From: Comamonas piscis
Lineage (GTDB): Bacteria; Pseudomonadota; Gammaproteobacteria; Burkholderiales; Burkholderiaceae_C
Assembly: GCF_014109725.1 (NCBI RefSeq)
Contig: NZ_CP058554.1
Coordinates: 2,480,001-2,544,000, forward strand
DNA: 64,000 nucleotides
Reading direction: 5' to 3'
Shown here: in pieces, positions 10,101-17,021 of the stretch
Numbering within the stretch: position 1 is the first letter of the stretch
How the letters are laid out: every line of letters begins with the position of its first letter
Translations under genes and position numbers: made by a program
The notes under the pieces: generated by a model
The model's database searches: none
Told to the model about the DNA's origin: nothing
The model's input: the letters and a program-made list of their open reading frames with translations, nothing else

Positions 10101-11192
10101 CAAGCGGCTGACATCCGCAGCGCGGGCCTGACTGTCAGCGATGGCGGTGGCAATGTCTTTACCCAGGACACACCTACGACCATCGACCCTGGCCTGGCAC
10201 CGCTGGGCAACTACGGCGGCAATACCCAAACCCTGTTGGCGCTGCCGGGCTCGCGCAGCATTTGCGCAGGCGTGGCCAGCGCGGCAGAGGTGACAGTGCC
10301 AACGCAGGACCAGCGCGGCGCCGCGCGCCCCTATGTGGCCGACGGCCTGGTGCCCGCATCCTGTGTGGACGCGGGTGCCGTGCAAAGCCATTACGCCATG
10401 CAGTTCAGCGTTCAGCCTTCGGCCGTGGCGCTGAACACCCCCATGCTGCCAGCGCCGCAAGTGAGCTTGCAGGAAAATGGCCGCGCCTTTAACAGCAGCA
10501 GCTACCCAGCCCTGGCCACACTCGCCTCGCTGGGCAGCGTGCAGCTGGCCCAGGGCCCGGGCACGGGCCGCCTGGCCAAGTTGGTGTTGGCCGAAACGCC
10601 GGTATCGGTAGACCTAGCCACTGCGACCGGCACCGCCGTGTTTGACGACCTGGAGTTTGCCCAAGCCGGCAGCCACAGCCTGGTCGCCAGCCTGGCGCTC
10701 AACCCCAGCCTGGCCGAGCCGGCCGTGCTGCAAAACAGCAGTGCCAGCTTTGCAGTCGGCCAGTCCGCCGCACAGATCAGCCTGGAGGCCAGCCCGCAGC
10801 AAGTGCAGCAGGGCCAAGCGGTGACCTTGACCGCCACGGTCACCGGCAGCGCCCCTGGCGGCACCGTCACCTTCAGCGATGGCGCCAACGTGCTCTGCGG
10901 CGGCCCTGTGGCCCTGGTGACCGTGGGCGATACGGCCACTGCCAGTTGCACCACCACCGCGCTGGCCCAGGGCGAGCGTTCCATCACCGTCAGCTACAGC
11001 GGCGATACCAACAACGCTGGCGCTGTGAGCTTGACCCCGTCGCAGGTGGTGGTCACCGCGCCTCCGGGCAACGGCGGTACCAACCCGATAGCGGTCCCTG
11101 CGCTGTCAGGCTGGGCGCTGGCCTTGTTGGCGGCGCTGATGAGTGGGATGGGTTTGCTGGGGCGCCGCGTGGTGGCGCGCAAGGCGGATTGA
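7122..11192 (+). CDS. Large exported beta-helix protein with CSLREA, IPT/TIG and Ig-like domains and IPTL-CTERM tail
   Basis: The product has 1,356 residues. An N-terminal hydrophobic signal (LRRLVLLGGLVVASVLPLAAQA, ending near residue 65) sits behind an unusually long basic leader; GGGGGT precedes the chosen ATG. Two CSLREA-like motifs (GTCTLGNAI near residue 90; QTCTLRDAV near residue 725) each introduce a run of GG-N-S-T rungs typical of a right-handed parallel beta-helix. Between them is an IPT/TIG domain (PTVTGLTPGFADAAGGTVV). An Ig-like domain (ISLEASPQQVQQGQAVTLTA) precedes the tail VPALSGWALALLAALMSG, a hydrophobic helix and RR, which fits IPTL-CTERM. It is probably a surface protein, perhaps an adhesin or polysaccharide-binding protein; this is inference from architecture. 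Unlike its DUF11 neighbour it is intact. Confidence 0.88.
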   Translation: MVRFGNAGKADRRDRCSGVGLRTGSEHADQHRSTGSGLRRLVLLGGLVVASVLPLAAQAKTYLVNSFDSTLVNASGCDVGNSGTCTLGNAILALNFDRDTTGTARIEFDTTVFSVPRTISGSQLTPYYNVDIVGPGAHLLSISAPSSPAVFRFNAKQGSSSTGNPLVIGLSGLRISNSTLGINSAATLTVDKSWIEGNSNSSTASGGGIRNTGNLTLRSSTVANNRTTNASTGYGGGIFNDSSATLVIHNSTIAANVARQGGGIYNNSGALAIHNSTISANQATDWGGGIFKTGAAPLVANSIIRGNSAPTNPDVVGAITSQNSSVYLANTADPGQPAISLYALGSYGGTMPTMPPLAGSPALALGRFVAGELDLDQVGAPRPSTVGAVIDAGAVQGQGYTVTIASPSPFPSPVAPGAALPVTVSVQSGEQPLAGVTPALRASVHAGLGSTASCAPSNASGQAACTVTFTLTGSAPVEGVSLSGLLGAASATSSAFTVAAQQLGSFGITLPAQVAAGQGFSFTVNALDTGGNPMPSYSGTLKFSSSDADGLLPADSTLTAGEGSFNATLSATGSQQITVADSVANPAIEGSASTQVLLLQPTVTGLTPGFADAAGGTVVTVTGSNFDVTARVQFAGFTYIDPFNVTPTSLSFEAPPGTAGNDAAVQVFTQGCYVAPPATNCMSPITPASVLHFFAASYVVNNPGDSDGSNPQACALGNAQTCTLRDAVLQANMLGGAPVIQFDPSVFSAAAPQTINLTNGQISLAKSMTIQGPGADAVTISGGGISRVLQIEAAAQPVRVAGLTLAQGSSNGGSAVLNHSTGLVQLQNLVLANNAATPAGYSGGNAALVQAGSGGAVYSDGTGVLEIEGSTFDSNSTAQLGGGLLLASGSTATLRSSTWVSNQGDLGGSALANLGSVAQIENSSFSANASPNAAGQGGTLFSQGLSRLVLLNSTVAGNSSGNVGGISGAADGSNTPSLSLVNSIVAGNSGSAGQAADIRSAGLTVSDGGGNVFTQDTPTTIDPGLAPLGNYGGNTQTLLALPGSRSICAGVASAAEVTVPTQDQRGAARPYVADGLVPASCVDAGAVQSHYAMQFSVQPSAVALNTPMLPAPQVSLQENGRAFNSSSYPALATLASLGSVQLAQGPGTGRLAKLVLAETPVSVDLATATGTAVFDDLEFAQAGSHSLVASLALNPSLAEPAVLQNSSASFAVGQSAAQISLEASPQQVQQGQAVTLTATVTGSAPGGTVTFSDGANVLCGGPVALVTVGDTATASCTTTALAQGERSITVSYSGDTNNAGAVSLTPSQVVVTAPPGNGGTNPIAVPALSGWALALLAALMSGMGLLGRRVVARKAD

Positions 11193-11379
11193 GTGCGGTG
11201 GGGATTCGGGCCAGCCTCCCGGTCTCCATCAAGCGCTCGACCTATCCGGGCTCAGCTCCGCGACGTTCCACCTTGCGTTGCAAGAGTTGGGCCCCGCATT
11301 GGGGAACTGGTTTGCATGTAGGACCAGTGCGAGCTCGGCACCCGCGCTAAGCCTCTACCCGTCTGTCCCTGGTTCTCTC

Positions 11380-11847
11380 TTACAGCCCTAGCTCCGACAG
11401 CCCAGGATGGTCATCCGGCCGACGGCCGAGTGGCCAATGGAACTTGCGCTCGGACTCTTTGATCGGCATGTCGTTGATGCAGGCGTAGCGACGGCGCATC
11501 AGGCCGTCGGCTTCGAACTCCCAGTTCTCGTTGCCGTACGAGCGGAACCAATGGCCTGCGTCGTCATGCCACTCATACGCATACCGGACGGCGATGCGGT
11601 TGCCTTCATGCAACCACAGCTCTTTGATGAGCCGGTAGTCCAGCTCCTTGTTCCACTTTCTTTCCAGGAAGGCCTGGGCCTCTGCTCTGCTGTGTGCGAA
11701 TTCGGCGCGGTTGCGCCACTGGGTGTCCAGCGTGTAAGCCATTGCGACTTTGGCGGCATCTCGGGTGTTCCAGCCGTCTTCGGCCAAGCGCACCTTTTGA
11801 ATGGCGGTTTCGCGGGTGAAGGGGGGCAGGGGTGGGCGCGTTTCCAT
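11380..11847 (-). CDS. DUF1348 / nuclear transport factor 2-like family protein
   Basis: This 155-residue protein is full length for the DUF1348 family of small alpha+beta cone proteins (SnoaL/NTF2-like fold). Recognisable pieces are the N-terminal PPFTRETAIQKVRLAEDGWN, the WRNRAEF region, ERKWNKELDYRLIKELW and the aromatic-rich VRYAYEWHDDAGHWFRSYGNENW. No catalytic role is established for the family. The gene is divergent from a TetR regulator, and both known operator copies lie in the shared promoter, so it is probably the regulator's target. Confidence 0.88.
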   Translation of the reverse strand: METRPPLPPFTRETAIQKVRLAEDGWNTRDAAKVAMAYTLDTQWRNRAEFAHSRAEAQAFLERKWNKELDYRLIKELWLHEGNRIAVRYAYEWHDDAGHWFRSYGNENWEFEADGLMRRRYACINDMPIKESERKFHWPLGRRPDDHPGLSELGL

Positions 11848-11870
11848 GGGGAGACCTCTTTCAAAATGAA

Positions 11871-11928
11871 TGTAGAACGATCTGTCTACAAACCTAATGC
11901 TAGCGCATGTGGAACGATCTGTCTACAA
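11871..11928. promoter_or_regulatory. Twin palindromic operators in the DUF1348/tetR divergent promoter
   Basis: TGTAGAACGATCTGTCTACA at 11871-11890 is repeated at 11909-11928 with one change (TGTGGAACGATCTGTCTACA). Each copy is an inverted repeat (TGTAGA with TCTACA), and they lie 38 bp apart start to start. Their position between two divergent genes, one a TetR repressor, strongly suggests autoregulation and repression of both. Confidence 0.82.
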
Positions 11929-11935
11929 TGCCCAC

Positions 11936-12505
11936 ATGCCTTCTGCAAAATCCTCTTCAGACGCCCTGCCTCCACGGGAGCGCATCCTTGTCGCCGCGCA
12001 CGCGCTTTTCTACCAAGAAGGCATCCGAGCCACCGGCGTAGATAGGATCATTGACCAGGCTTCCGTTAGCAAAGTCACGTTCTACCGCCAATACCCGAGC
12101 AAAGACGAGCTGATCCGGGCCTACCTGGACTACCGCCATGGCCTGTGGATGTCCTGGTTCGAGACGAGTTTGACGCAAGCTCTCCATGCAGGAGCGCCTG
12201 CCGCGCAAGCGCTCAGCACCAGCTTGCGGGCCTGGTTCAGCCGAGCTGATTTTCGGGGCTGTGCTTTTCTCAATGCAGCGGCAGAGCTGGGCTCGTCGGA
12301 CCCGGAGATTTTGAAGGTGGTGCGCCAACACAAGCAGGAGATGGCCGCGGTGCTAGACAGCCTGATGGCCAGCGATGGGGTGCCTGTGGGGCCTGCGTTA
12401 TCGCTGCTGATCGATGGCGCCATCGTCCATGCGCAAATGGGCCAGCCTTTGGATGACGTGATGGACGCGTTCGACGCGACGGCTGCGGCGATTCTTCAGC
12501 GCTGA
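11936..12505 (+). CDS. TetR/AcrR family transcriptional regulator
   Basis: The product has 189 residues. An N-terminal TetR helix-turn-helix (ERILVAAHALFYQEGIRATG, then VDRIIDQASVSKVTFYRQYPSKDELI) is followed by an all-helical ligand-binding domain with a single Cys in FRGCAFLNAAAE. The start MPSAKSS at 11936 is preferred because an in-frame ATG at 11897 would place coding sequence over operator 2. The adjacent twin operators indicate autoregulation and control of the divergent DUF1348 gene. The inducer is unknown. Confidence 0.9.
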   Translation: MPSAKSSSDALPPRERILVAAHALFYQEGIRATGVDRIIDQASVSKVTFYRQYPSKDELIRAYLDYRHGLWMSWFETSLTQALHAGAPAAQALSTSLRAWFSRADFRGCAFLNAAAELGSSDPEILKVVRQHKQEMAAVLDSLMASDGVPVGPALSLLIDGAIVHAQMGQPLDDVMDAFDATAAAILQR

Positions 12506-12597
12506 GCGGCGAGGAAGCAGGCTGTGCAAGCTTGCAGTAAGAATGGGGATGGTTGCTTCAGCTGAAGCGCACCCTCAACGGAGGTGCTCGGCGAACC

Positions 12598-14562
12598 TCA
12601 GGCCTTTGGTGTTTCAGCATCTTCTGCATCCTTGGGCAGCGGCACCCGCAGCACCACCGTCGTCAGCCCGCCTTGCGAGCCCACCGACAACTGCGCGCCC
12701 AGCCGCTGCGCCCGGGCCTGCATGCTGCGCAGGCCGGTGCCGTGCGTGGGGCTGTTGGCCGCTTTGGCCGCAGGCAGGCCCACGCCGTTGTCTTGTACCT
12801 GCAGCAGCAGCTGGCCGGCCTCGCGGGCCAGCACCACGTCCACCCGTTTGGCGTGGCTGTGCTTGAAGGCATTGGTCAGGGCCTCCTGCAGAATCCGCAG
12901 GACATCTAGGCTGGCGCTGGTGGGCAGGTGCAGCTGGTCGATATGGCTCAGCTGCCAATGCACCTCGATGTCATGCACCTCGAAGAGCTGGCTCATGCGG
13001 TAGCGCATGGGGGCGAGCAGCTCGCCCAGCGACAGCTCGCCATAGTGCTGGGCGGAGGCCAGGTCGATGATCAGCCGCAGGTCATCGCGCATGCCTCGGA
13101 GCATGCCCAGTACCTGGTCGGGCGGCAGCGAGCCGCGTGTGCGCTCCAAGGTGGTGATATTGCCGATCAGCATGCCGCCCAGGCCGTCATGCAGGTCGTG
13201 GGCAATATTGACGCGCTCGCCCAGGCGGGCCTGCAGCAGCTCCAGCTCATGGCGGCCGGCCAGCGACTCGGTCAGCTCGGCGCGGGCCTCGGCCACATGG
13301 TGCTGCATCTCGTCGTTGAAGCTCTCGACGCGCCGGGTGTTCTGCACAAAGGTCCAGGCCAGGGTCAGCGCAATGCCCACGGTGGCCAGCGGCTCGGTGT
13401 AGGTGGCCAGGTAGAAGTTGTCGTCCACGATGCGGGTGAAGACCAGCAGGTCATGCGCCATTGCCAGGACGCTGGCCAGCGCCGTGAGCGACAGCAGGCG
13501 CTGGGCCTGGTTGCCATTGCGCCAGGCCAGGCCGACAAACACGCCAGCGGTGGTGAACAGCAGGGCCGACGAGGCCCAGGCCATCACGTTGCGCATGGTT
13601 CTGAGCTGGTCATCGGGCGCCAGCAAGGTGGCGGCCGACAGCAGGGCAATGACCAGCCACATGGCCGCTTCGCGCCTGGGCCAGCGGCGCCCCATGAAGC
13701 GCAGCACAAACATGGCATTGCAGCCGTGGTAGAGCACATAGGCGATCGACACCACGGCCGAGTAGGTGTGGATGTGGCTGAAAGGCCAGGGGGTGGCGCT
13801 GACAAAGTTGACGGTGAAGCCCACCCAGGCGGCCTGGCGTGCGGCGTACCAGCCGTAGGCGGACTCTTGGCGGCGCATCAGCCACAGCACCAGGAAGAAG
13901 CAGCCCAAGGTCGCCCCCACGCCCAGGTGCAGCCAGTTGAGGTTTTGCCGCACCAGGTAGCTGTCCTGCTGCGCGGTGCGCAGCAGCTCGGGTGGGCCGA
14001 TCTCGATAGGGCCCAGCGCAGGCTGGTAGGCGTAGTAGCCACTCACGCGGATCAGCAGCTCGTTGCTGCCGCTGTGCAGCAGCGGCGCGGGCAGCACCAG
14101 GTAGCGCGGCGTGTTCCAGCTGCGCGTCATGGGTTCAGTCAGATACGGGTCGCGCTGCAGCTCCACGCCGTTGACCGAGATGACGCCGGCATGGATCAGG
14201 TAATGGATGTAGAGGCCCTGGGTCTGCGGCTCGCCGCTGATGTCCCAGCGCAGCCGGTACCAGACGACGCCGCTATAGCCGGGCCATTGCTGGTTCCAGT
14301 CGTTGGGCACCTTCACTGGAACCCAGCCGGTGTTGGGCGGCTGCTGGGCATCCCAATCCGAACGTACGGCCTCGGCCGTGCCCGGCCAGGGCTGGCCTTG
14401 GGCTTGCGCGGTCAGCGCCAGGCACAGCGCTGCCAGGCAGATCAGCGCAGCAAGCCATGCTCGCGTGCACGCCGCAAGGCCTGTGTGCGCGAGCTCACGG
14501 CCAATTTGTCGTAGATATGCCGGATATGGGTGTCTATGGTCCATCGGGATAGGTGCAGGCAT
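12598..14562 (-). CDS. 7TMR-DISM sensor histidine kinase, NarX/DesK-type core
   Basis: The protein has up to 654 residues. An export signal (WLAALICLAALCLALTAQAQ) leads into a periplasmic galactose-binding-like domain (about residues 55-195, with WVPVKVPNDWNQQWPGYSG and VVWYRLRWDISG). About seven membrane helices follow (about 215-395), then a HisKA_3 dimerisation domain with the phospho-acceptor His in NIAHDLHDGLGG and an HATPase_c domain (LTNAFKHSHAKRVDV; NGVGLPAAKA). It phosphorylates the response regulator encoded just upstream. The start is uncertain: the ATGs at 14562 and 14544 both lie inside the regulator gene, but no usable start exists between there and the signal peptide, so the two genes overlap by 103-121 bases. 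Confidence 0.9.
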   Translation of the reverse strand: MPAPIPMDHRHPYPAYLRQIGRELAHTGLAACTRAWLAALICLAALCLALTAQAQGQPWPGTAEAVRSDWDAQQPPNTGWVPVKVPNDWNQQWPGYSGVVWYRLRWDISGEPQTQGLYIHYLIHAGVISVNGVELQRDPYLTEPMTRSWNTPRYLVLPAPLLHSGSNELLIRVSGYYAYQPALGPIEIGPPELLRTAQQDSYLVRQNLNWLHLGVGATLGCFFLVLWLMRRQESAYGWYAARQAAWVGFTVNFVSATPWPFSHIHTYSAVVSIAYVLYHGCNAMFVLRFMGRRWPRREAAMWLVIALLSAATLLAPDDQLRTMRNVMAWASSALLFTTAGVFVGLAWRNGNQAQRLLSLTALASVLAMAHDLLVFTRIVDDNFYLATYTEPLATVGIALTLAWTFVQNTRRVESFNDEMQHHVAEARAELTESLAGRHELELLQARLGERVNIAHDLHDGLGGMLIGNITTLERTRGSLPPDQVLGMLRGMRDDLRLIIDLASAQHYGELSLGELLAPMRYRMSQLFEVHDIEVHWQLSHIDQLHLPTSASLDVLRILQEALTNAFKHSHAKRVDVVLAREAGQLLLQVQDNGVGLPAAKAANSPTHGTGLRSMQARAQRLGAQLSVGSQGGLTTVVLRVPLPKDAEDAETPKA

Positions 14563-15134
14563 TCGGCGATTTCGCGGTTGCTCATGCCCTCGGCCACATG
14601 GTCGAGGATCTGCCGCTCGCGTTCGGTCAGGGCTTCGCGCAGTGCCGGGTCGGGCGGCTGCACGGGTGTGGGCTGGCGCCCAGGCGTGCGGCCCACCAGG
14701 TCCAGAATGCGCCGGGCAATGAAGGGATCGATGGGCGCGCCGCCCTTGAGCACATTGCGCACCGACAGTGCAATCTCCAGGTCGTCGCGCTCCTTGAGCA
14801 CATAGCCATTGGCGCCGGCGCGCAGTGCACCCAGGATCATCTCCTCGGTGCTCCAGGCCGACACCACCAGGATTGGTAGCACGGGATTGCGCGCGCGCAG
14901 CCAGTCAATCAGGTCAATGCCATTGCCATCGGGCAGGCCCAAATCCACCAGCGCCATCACCATGGGCTGCAGGCCGCCTTCGGGCGCGGTCACCAATTGC
15001 TGGCACTCGGCCAGCGAGCCGGCCTGGCACAGCTGCTCGGGCGTCACGCCCACCGAGCCCAGCACTTCGCCCAGGCGGGCGAGCATGTCGGGGTCGTCAT
15101 CAACCAGCAGTACGGGGAGGGGCGCAGGGGTCAT
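14442..15134 (-). CDS. NarL/FixJ family response regulator
   Basis: The product has 230 residues. The receiver domain (VLLVDDDPDML) carries the phospho-acceptor Asp in VDLGLPDGNG, Ser in VVSAWS and Lys in YVLKERD. The C-terminal LuxR-type helix-turn-helix reads LTERERQILDHVAEGMSNRE, then SRWTIDTHIRHIYDKL. The start at 15134 (MTPAPLPVLLVDDD) places the receiver at the usual distance; the in-frame start at 15176 adds only 14 residues. The 3' end overlaps the start of the kinase gene, which implies translational coupling and a cognate pair. Confidence 0.92.
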   Translation of the reverse strand: MTPAPLPVLLVDDDPDMLARLGEVLGSVGVTPEQLCQAGSLAECQQLVTAPEGGLQPMVMALVDLGLPDGNGIDLIDWLRARNPVLPILVVSAWSTEEMILGALRAGANGYVLKERDDLEIALSVRNVLKGGAPIDPFIARRILDLVGRTPGRQPTPVQPPDPALREALTERERQILDHVAEGMSNREIAECLHLSRWTIDTHIRHIYDKLAVSSRTQALRRAREHGLLR

Positions 15135-15217
15135 CGCTACATTTTGACGCAAACATGGCAGGCTGCCATCCCGCATTTACGGTAAATGCAGCAGCCTTGC
15201 CATGCGCCGCCCTTGCT

Positions 15218-16441
15218 TCAGTGGCCCGCTAACGCATTGAGCGAGGCGGGAGCCTGCTTGGCGCTGAGCCTTGTGAGCAGCAACAGCAGCGCAGAGGCCA
15301 GCAGCATAAAGCCGAGCCAGGGCGTGGTGCCTAGTACCACCACCTTGCCGGCCAGCGGTGTGGCGGCTGATGAGATGCTGAGCTGGAAGGCACCCAGCAG
15401 CGCGGCGGTGGAGCCCAGCGCGCTGTGCTGCGAGCCCATGGCCATCGACATCAACGTGGCCTCGGCCATGCCCAGCCCCCACATGGCGATGAACATGCCC
15501 AGCACGATGCCGGGCAGGCCCAGCTGCGCCGCAGCGGCGGCCAGTGCCAGGCCAGAGCCCGCCAGCATCAGCATGGCGCCGATGACGGCCAGCCGGGCGA
15601 CCCCTGCGCGCTGCACCAGTTTGACGCTGGTCACTGCGCCCATCAGCACGGCCACGCCCGTGGCGCCAAACACCAGGCCAAAGCGGTCCGGACTGAGCCC
15701 AAAGCGCTGCTGGTAGACCAGGGAGGCACCTGCGATGTAGATAAACAGCACAAAGAAAGCGCTGGACAGGGCCAGTGCGGGCAGCAAGAACGAGCGGTCG
15801 CTGGCAATGCGGGCGTAGGTGCTGGCAACCGCCCGCAGCCGCAGCGGCAAGCGGGCTGCGCGTGGCAGGGTTTCAGGCAGCGCGACGGCGCTGTTCAGCA
15901 GCACCAGCAGGCCCATGGCAGCCAGCACGAGCATGACGCCGCGCCAGCCGTAGTGCACATCGACATAGCCGCCCACGGCAGGCGCCAGCACGGGCGCCAG
16001 GCCCTCAATGGTCATCAGCAAGGCAAACAGCTGGGCGGCGCGCGCACCCTTGGCCACATCGCGCACCGAGCTCATCACCACCACCAGGGTGAGCGCGCCT
16101 GCCAGCCCTTGCACAAAGCGGCTGGTGAGCAGGATGCCGATGGAGGGCGCCTGGCTGGCCCAGAGCGAGGCCAGCGCAAAGGCCAGCAGCCCTGCCAGCA
16201 GTGGGCGCCGGCGGCCAAAGGCATCGACGATGGGGCCTAACAGCAGCTGGCCCAGGCCCATGGCGAGCAGGAAAACGGTCAAGGTCAGCTGCACCTGGGC
16301 ATAGGGCACCGCCAGCTCGGCGGCGATCTCGGGCATCGAGGCCAGGTACATGTCGGTGGCCGAGGGGCCGAGCACGGCAATCAGCGCAAGGGAGGCAGCA
16401 AAGCGCAGGCCGCTGCCGGGTGGGTTGGAATCTTGAGTCAT
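15218..16441 (-). CDS. Bcr/CflA-family drug:proton antiporter (MFS, 12 TM)
   Basis: This protein of 407 residues has the MFS layout of 12 hydrophobic segments. The signature of the Bcr/CflA group is visible: SATDMYLASMPEIAAEL in helix 1, the loop motif GPIVDAFGRRRPLL between helices 2 and 3, and FVQGLAGALTLVVVMSSVRD in helix 4. Members export drugs such as bicyclomycin, chloramphenicol or sulfonamides in exchange for protons; the substrate here is unknown. The start at 16441 (MTQDSNPPG) is chosen because helix 1 begins soon after; an earlier in-frame start would run into the upstream gene. A small membrane-protein gene ends 61 bases upstream, and a promoter with leader ORF and hairpins lies further up on the same strand. 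Confidence 0.9.
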   Translation of the reverse strand: MTQDSNPPGSGLRFAASLALIAVLGPSATDMYLASMPEIAAELAVPYAQVQLTLTVFLLAMGLGQLLLGPIVDAFGRRRPLLAGLLAFALASLWASQAPSIGILLTSRFVQGLAGALTLVVVMSSVRDVAKGARAAQLFALLMTIEGLAPVLAPAVGGYVDVHYGWRGVMLVLAAMGLLVLLNSAVALPETLPRAARLPLRLRAVASTYARIASDRSFLLPALALSSAFFVLFIYIAGASLVYQQRFGLSPDRFGLVFGATGVAVLMGAVTSVKLVQRAGVARLAVIGAMLMLAGSGLALAAAAAQLGLPGIVLGMFIAMWGLGMAEATLMSMAMGSQHSALGSTAALLGAFQLSISSAATPLAGKVVVLGTTPWLGFMLLASALLLLLTRLSAKQAPASLNALAGH

Positions 16442-16502
16442 GGAAGGGTGTGCTGTAGCAGCATGGAAATGGGGAGGATGCGGTGGAGTGCAGCGGCGGG
16501 CA

Positions 16503-16688
16503 TCAGGGCTCGGCACTAGCAGACACGAGCGCGATCAGCGCCAGCGCTGCCGCGCTGAGGCCGGCGATACCCGCCACGGTGAGCAGCGCCCGGTAATCCC
16601 GGCGCTCGATGCGCCCGGCGCGGCCTTGCCAGGCGGCTATCAGCAGCGATGCGGTCCACAGCGCAAGGGCGATGGAGGCGTGCTTCAT
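16503..16688 (-). CDS. Small two-helix membrane protein, unknown function
   Basis: The product has 61 residues with two hydrophobic segments (SIALALWTASLLIAAW and LLTVAGIAGLSAAALALIALV) separated by a charged loop (RAGRIERRDYR). A GAGGG lies about 8 bases before the ATG, and the composition is protein-like. I do not recognise the family. It precedes the Bcr/CflA antiporter gene on the same strand, so it may be a small partner of the pump or simply co-transcribed. Confidence 0.55.
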   Translation of the reverse strand: MKHASIALALWTASLLIAAWQGRAGRIERRDYRALLTVAGIAGLSAAALALIALVSASAEP

Positions 16689-16830
16689 GGCGCGGCCCTC
16701 GGGTTGGGGCGCGGAAAAGCGCGCAGGCCCAACGCTCTGCGAGAGAGGGCAGAAGCGGCGGCTGAAAAATAGGGAGAGGGAGGAGACACCACAGGGACCT
16801 TTCTGGGAAAAATGCCGCAGGAAGGCCCTT

Positions 16831-16861
16831 GAAAATACAAATGCCGCCCGTGCGGCGGCAT
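16831..16861 (-). terminator. Rho-independent terminator/attenuator hairpin
   Basis: On the minus strand a perfect 8-bp stem (ATGCCGCC with GGCGGCAT, 5-base loop) is followed by TTGTATTTTC. A second GCGGCAT plus TTTTT lies about 25 bases further on (16808-16819), so the left arm ATGCCGC has two possible partners, each followed by a T-run. That is the arrangement expected for mutually exclusive structures. Confidence 0.65.
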
Positions 16862-16894
16862 CGTTTCAAATGGGAATAGGAAATCGTGCCGCGC

Positions 16895-16945
16895 TTAGGA
16901 AGCGAGGCGGTACAGCACTGCGAAGGCGTACGAGATGATGACCAT
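16895..16945 (-). CDS. Possible leader peptide (16 aa) upstream of small membrane protein and Bcr/CflA pump
   Basis: The frame reads MVIISYAFAVLYRLAS and stops with TAA. It starts 9 bases after a near-consensus -10 box, so the transcript would begin within a few bases of the ATG and be essentially leaderless. The last codons and the stop lie in a small hairpin (CGCTT-CCT-AAGCG), and a terminator-like hairpin follows 33 bases later. Short peptides before drug-pump or resistance genes often act by ribosome stalling; that role here is inference. The alternative is that the ORF is chance and the unit is a ~125-nt small RNA. Confidence 0.45.
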   Translation of the reverse strand: MVIISYAFAVLYRLAS

Positions 16946-16954
16946 AGGGGGCGG

Positions 16955-16982
16955 ATTATAGCGAGGGTTCTGCGAGATGCAA
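16955..16982 (-). promoter_or_regulatory. Strong sigma-70-type promoter
   Basis: On the minus strand, TTGCAT (16977-16982) and TATAAT (16955-16960) are separated by 16 bases. It reads towards the 16-codon leader ORF, the hairpins, the small membrane-protein gene and the efflux gene. The PepSY gene, on the same strand, ends 40 bases upstream, so the promoter starts a new transcription unit. Confidence 0.75.
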
Positions 16983-17021
16983 GCCGTTGTGCGCATGCGC
17001 CTGGCGGTGCCGGCCAAGCCG

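Noticed and set aside
12928..14514. 528-codon antisense frame over the histidine kinase
   Set aside because: Shadow of high-GC third-position bias; no start signals or family features.
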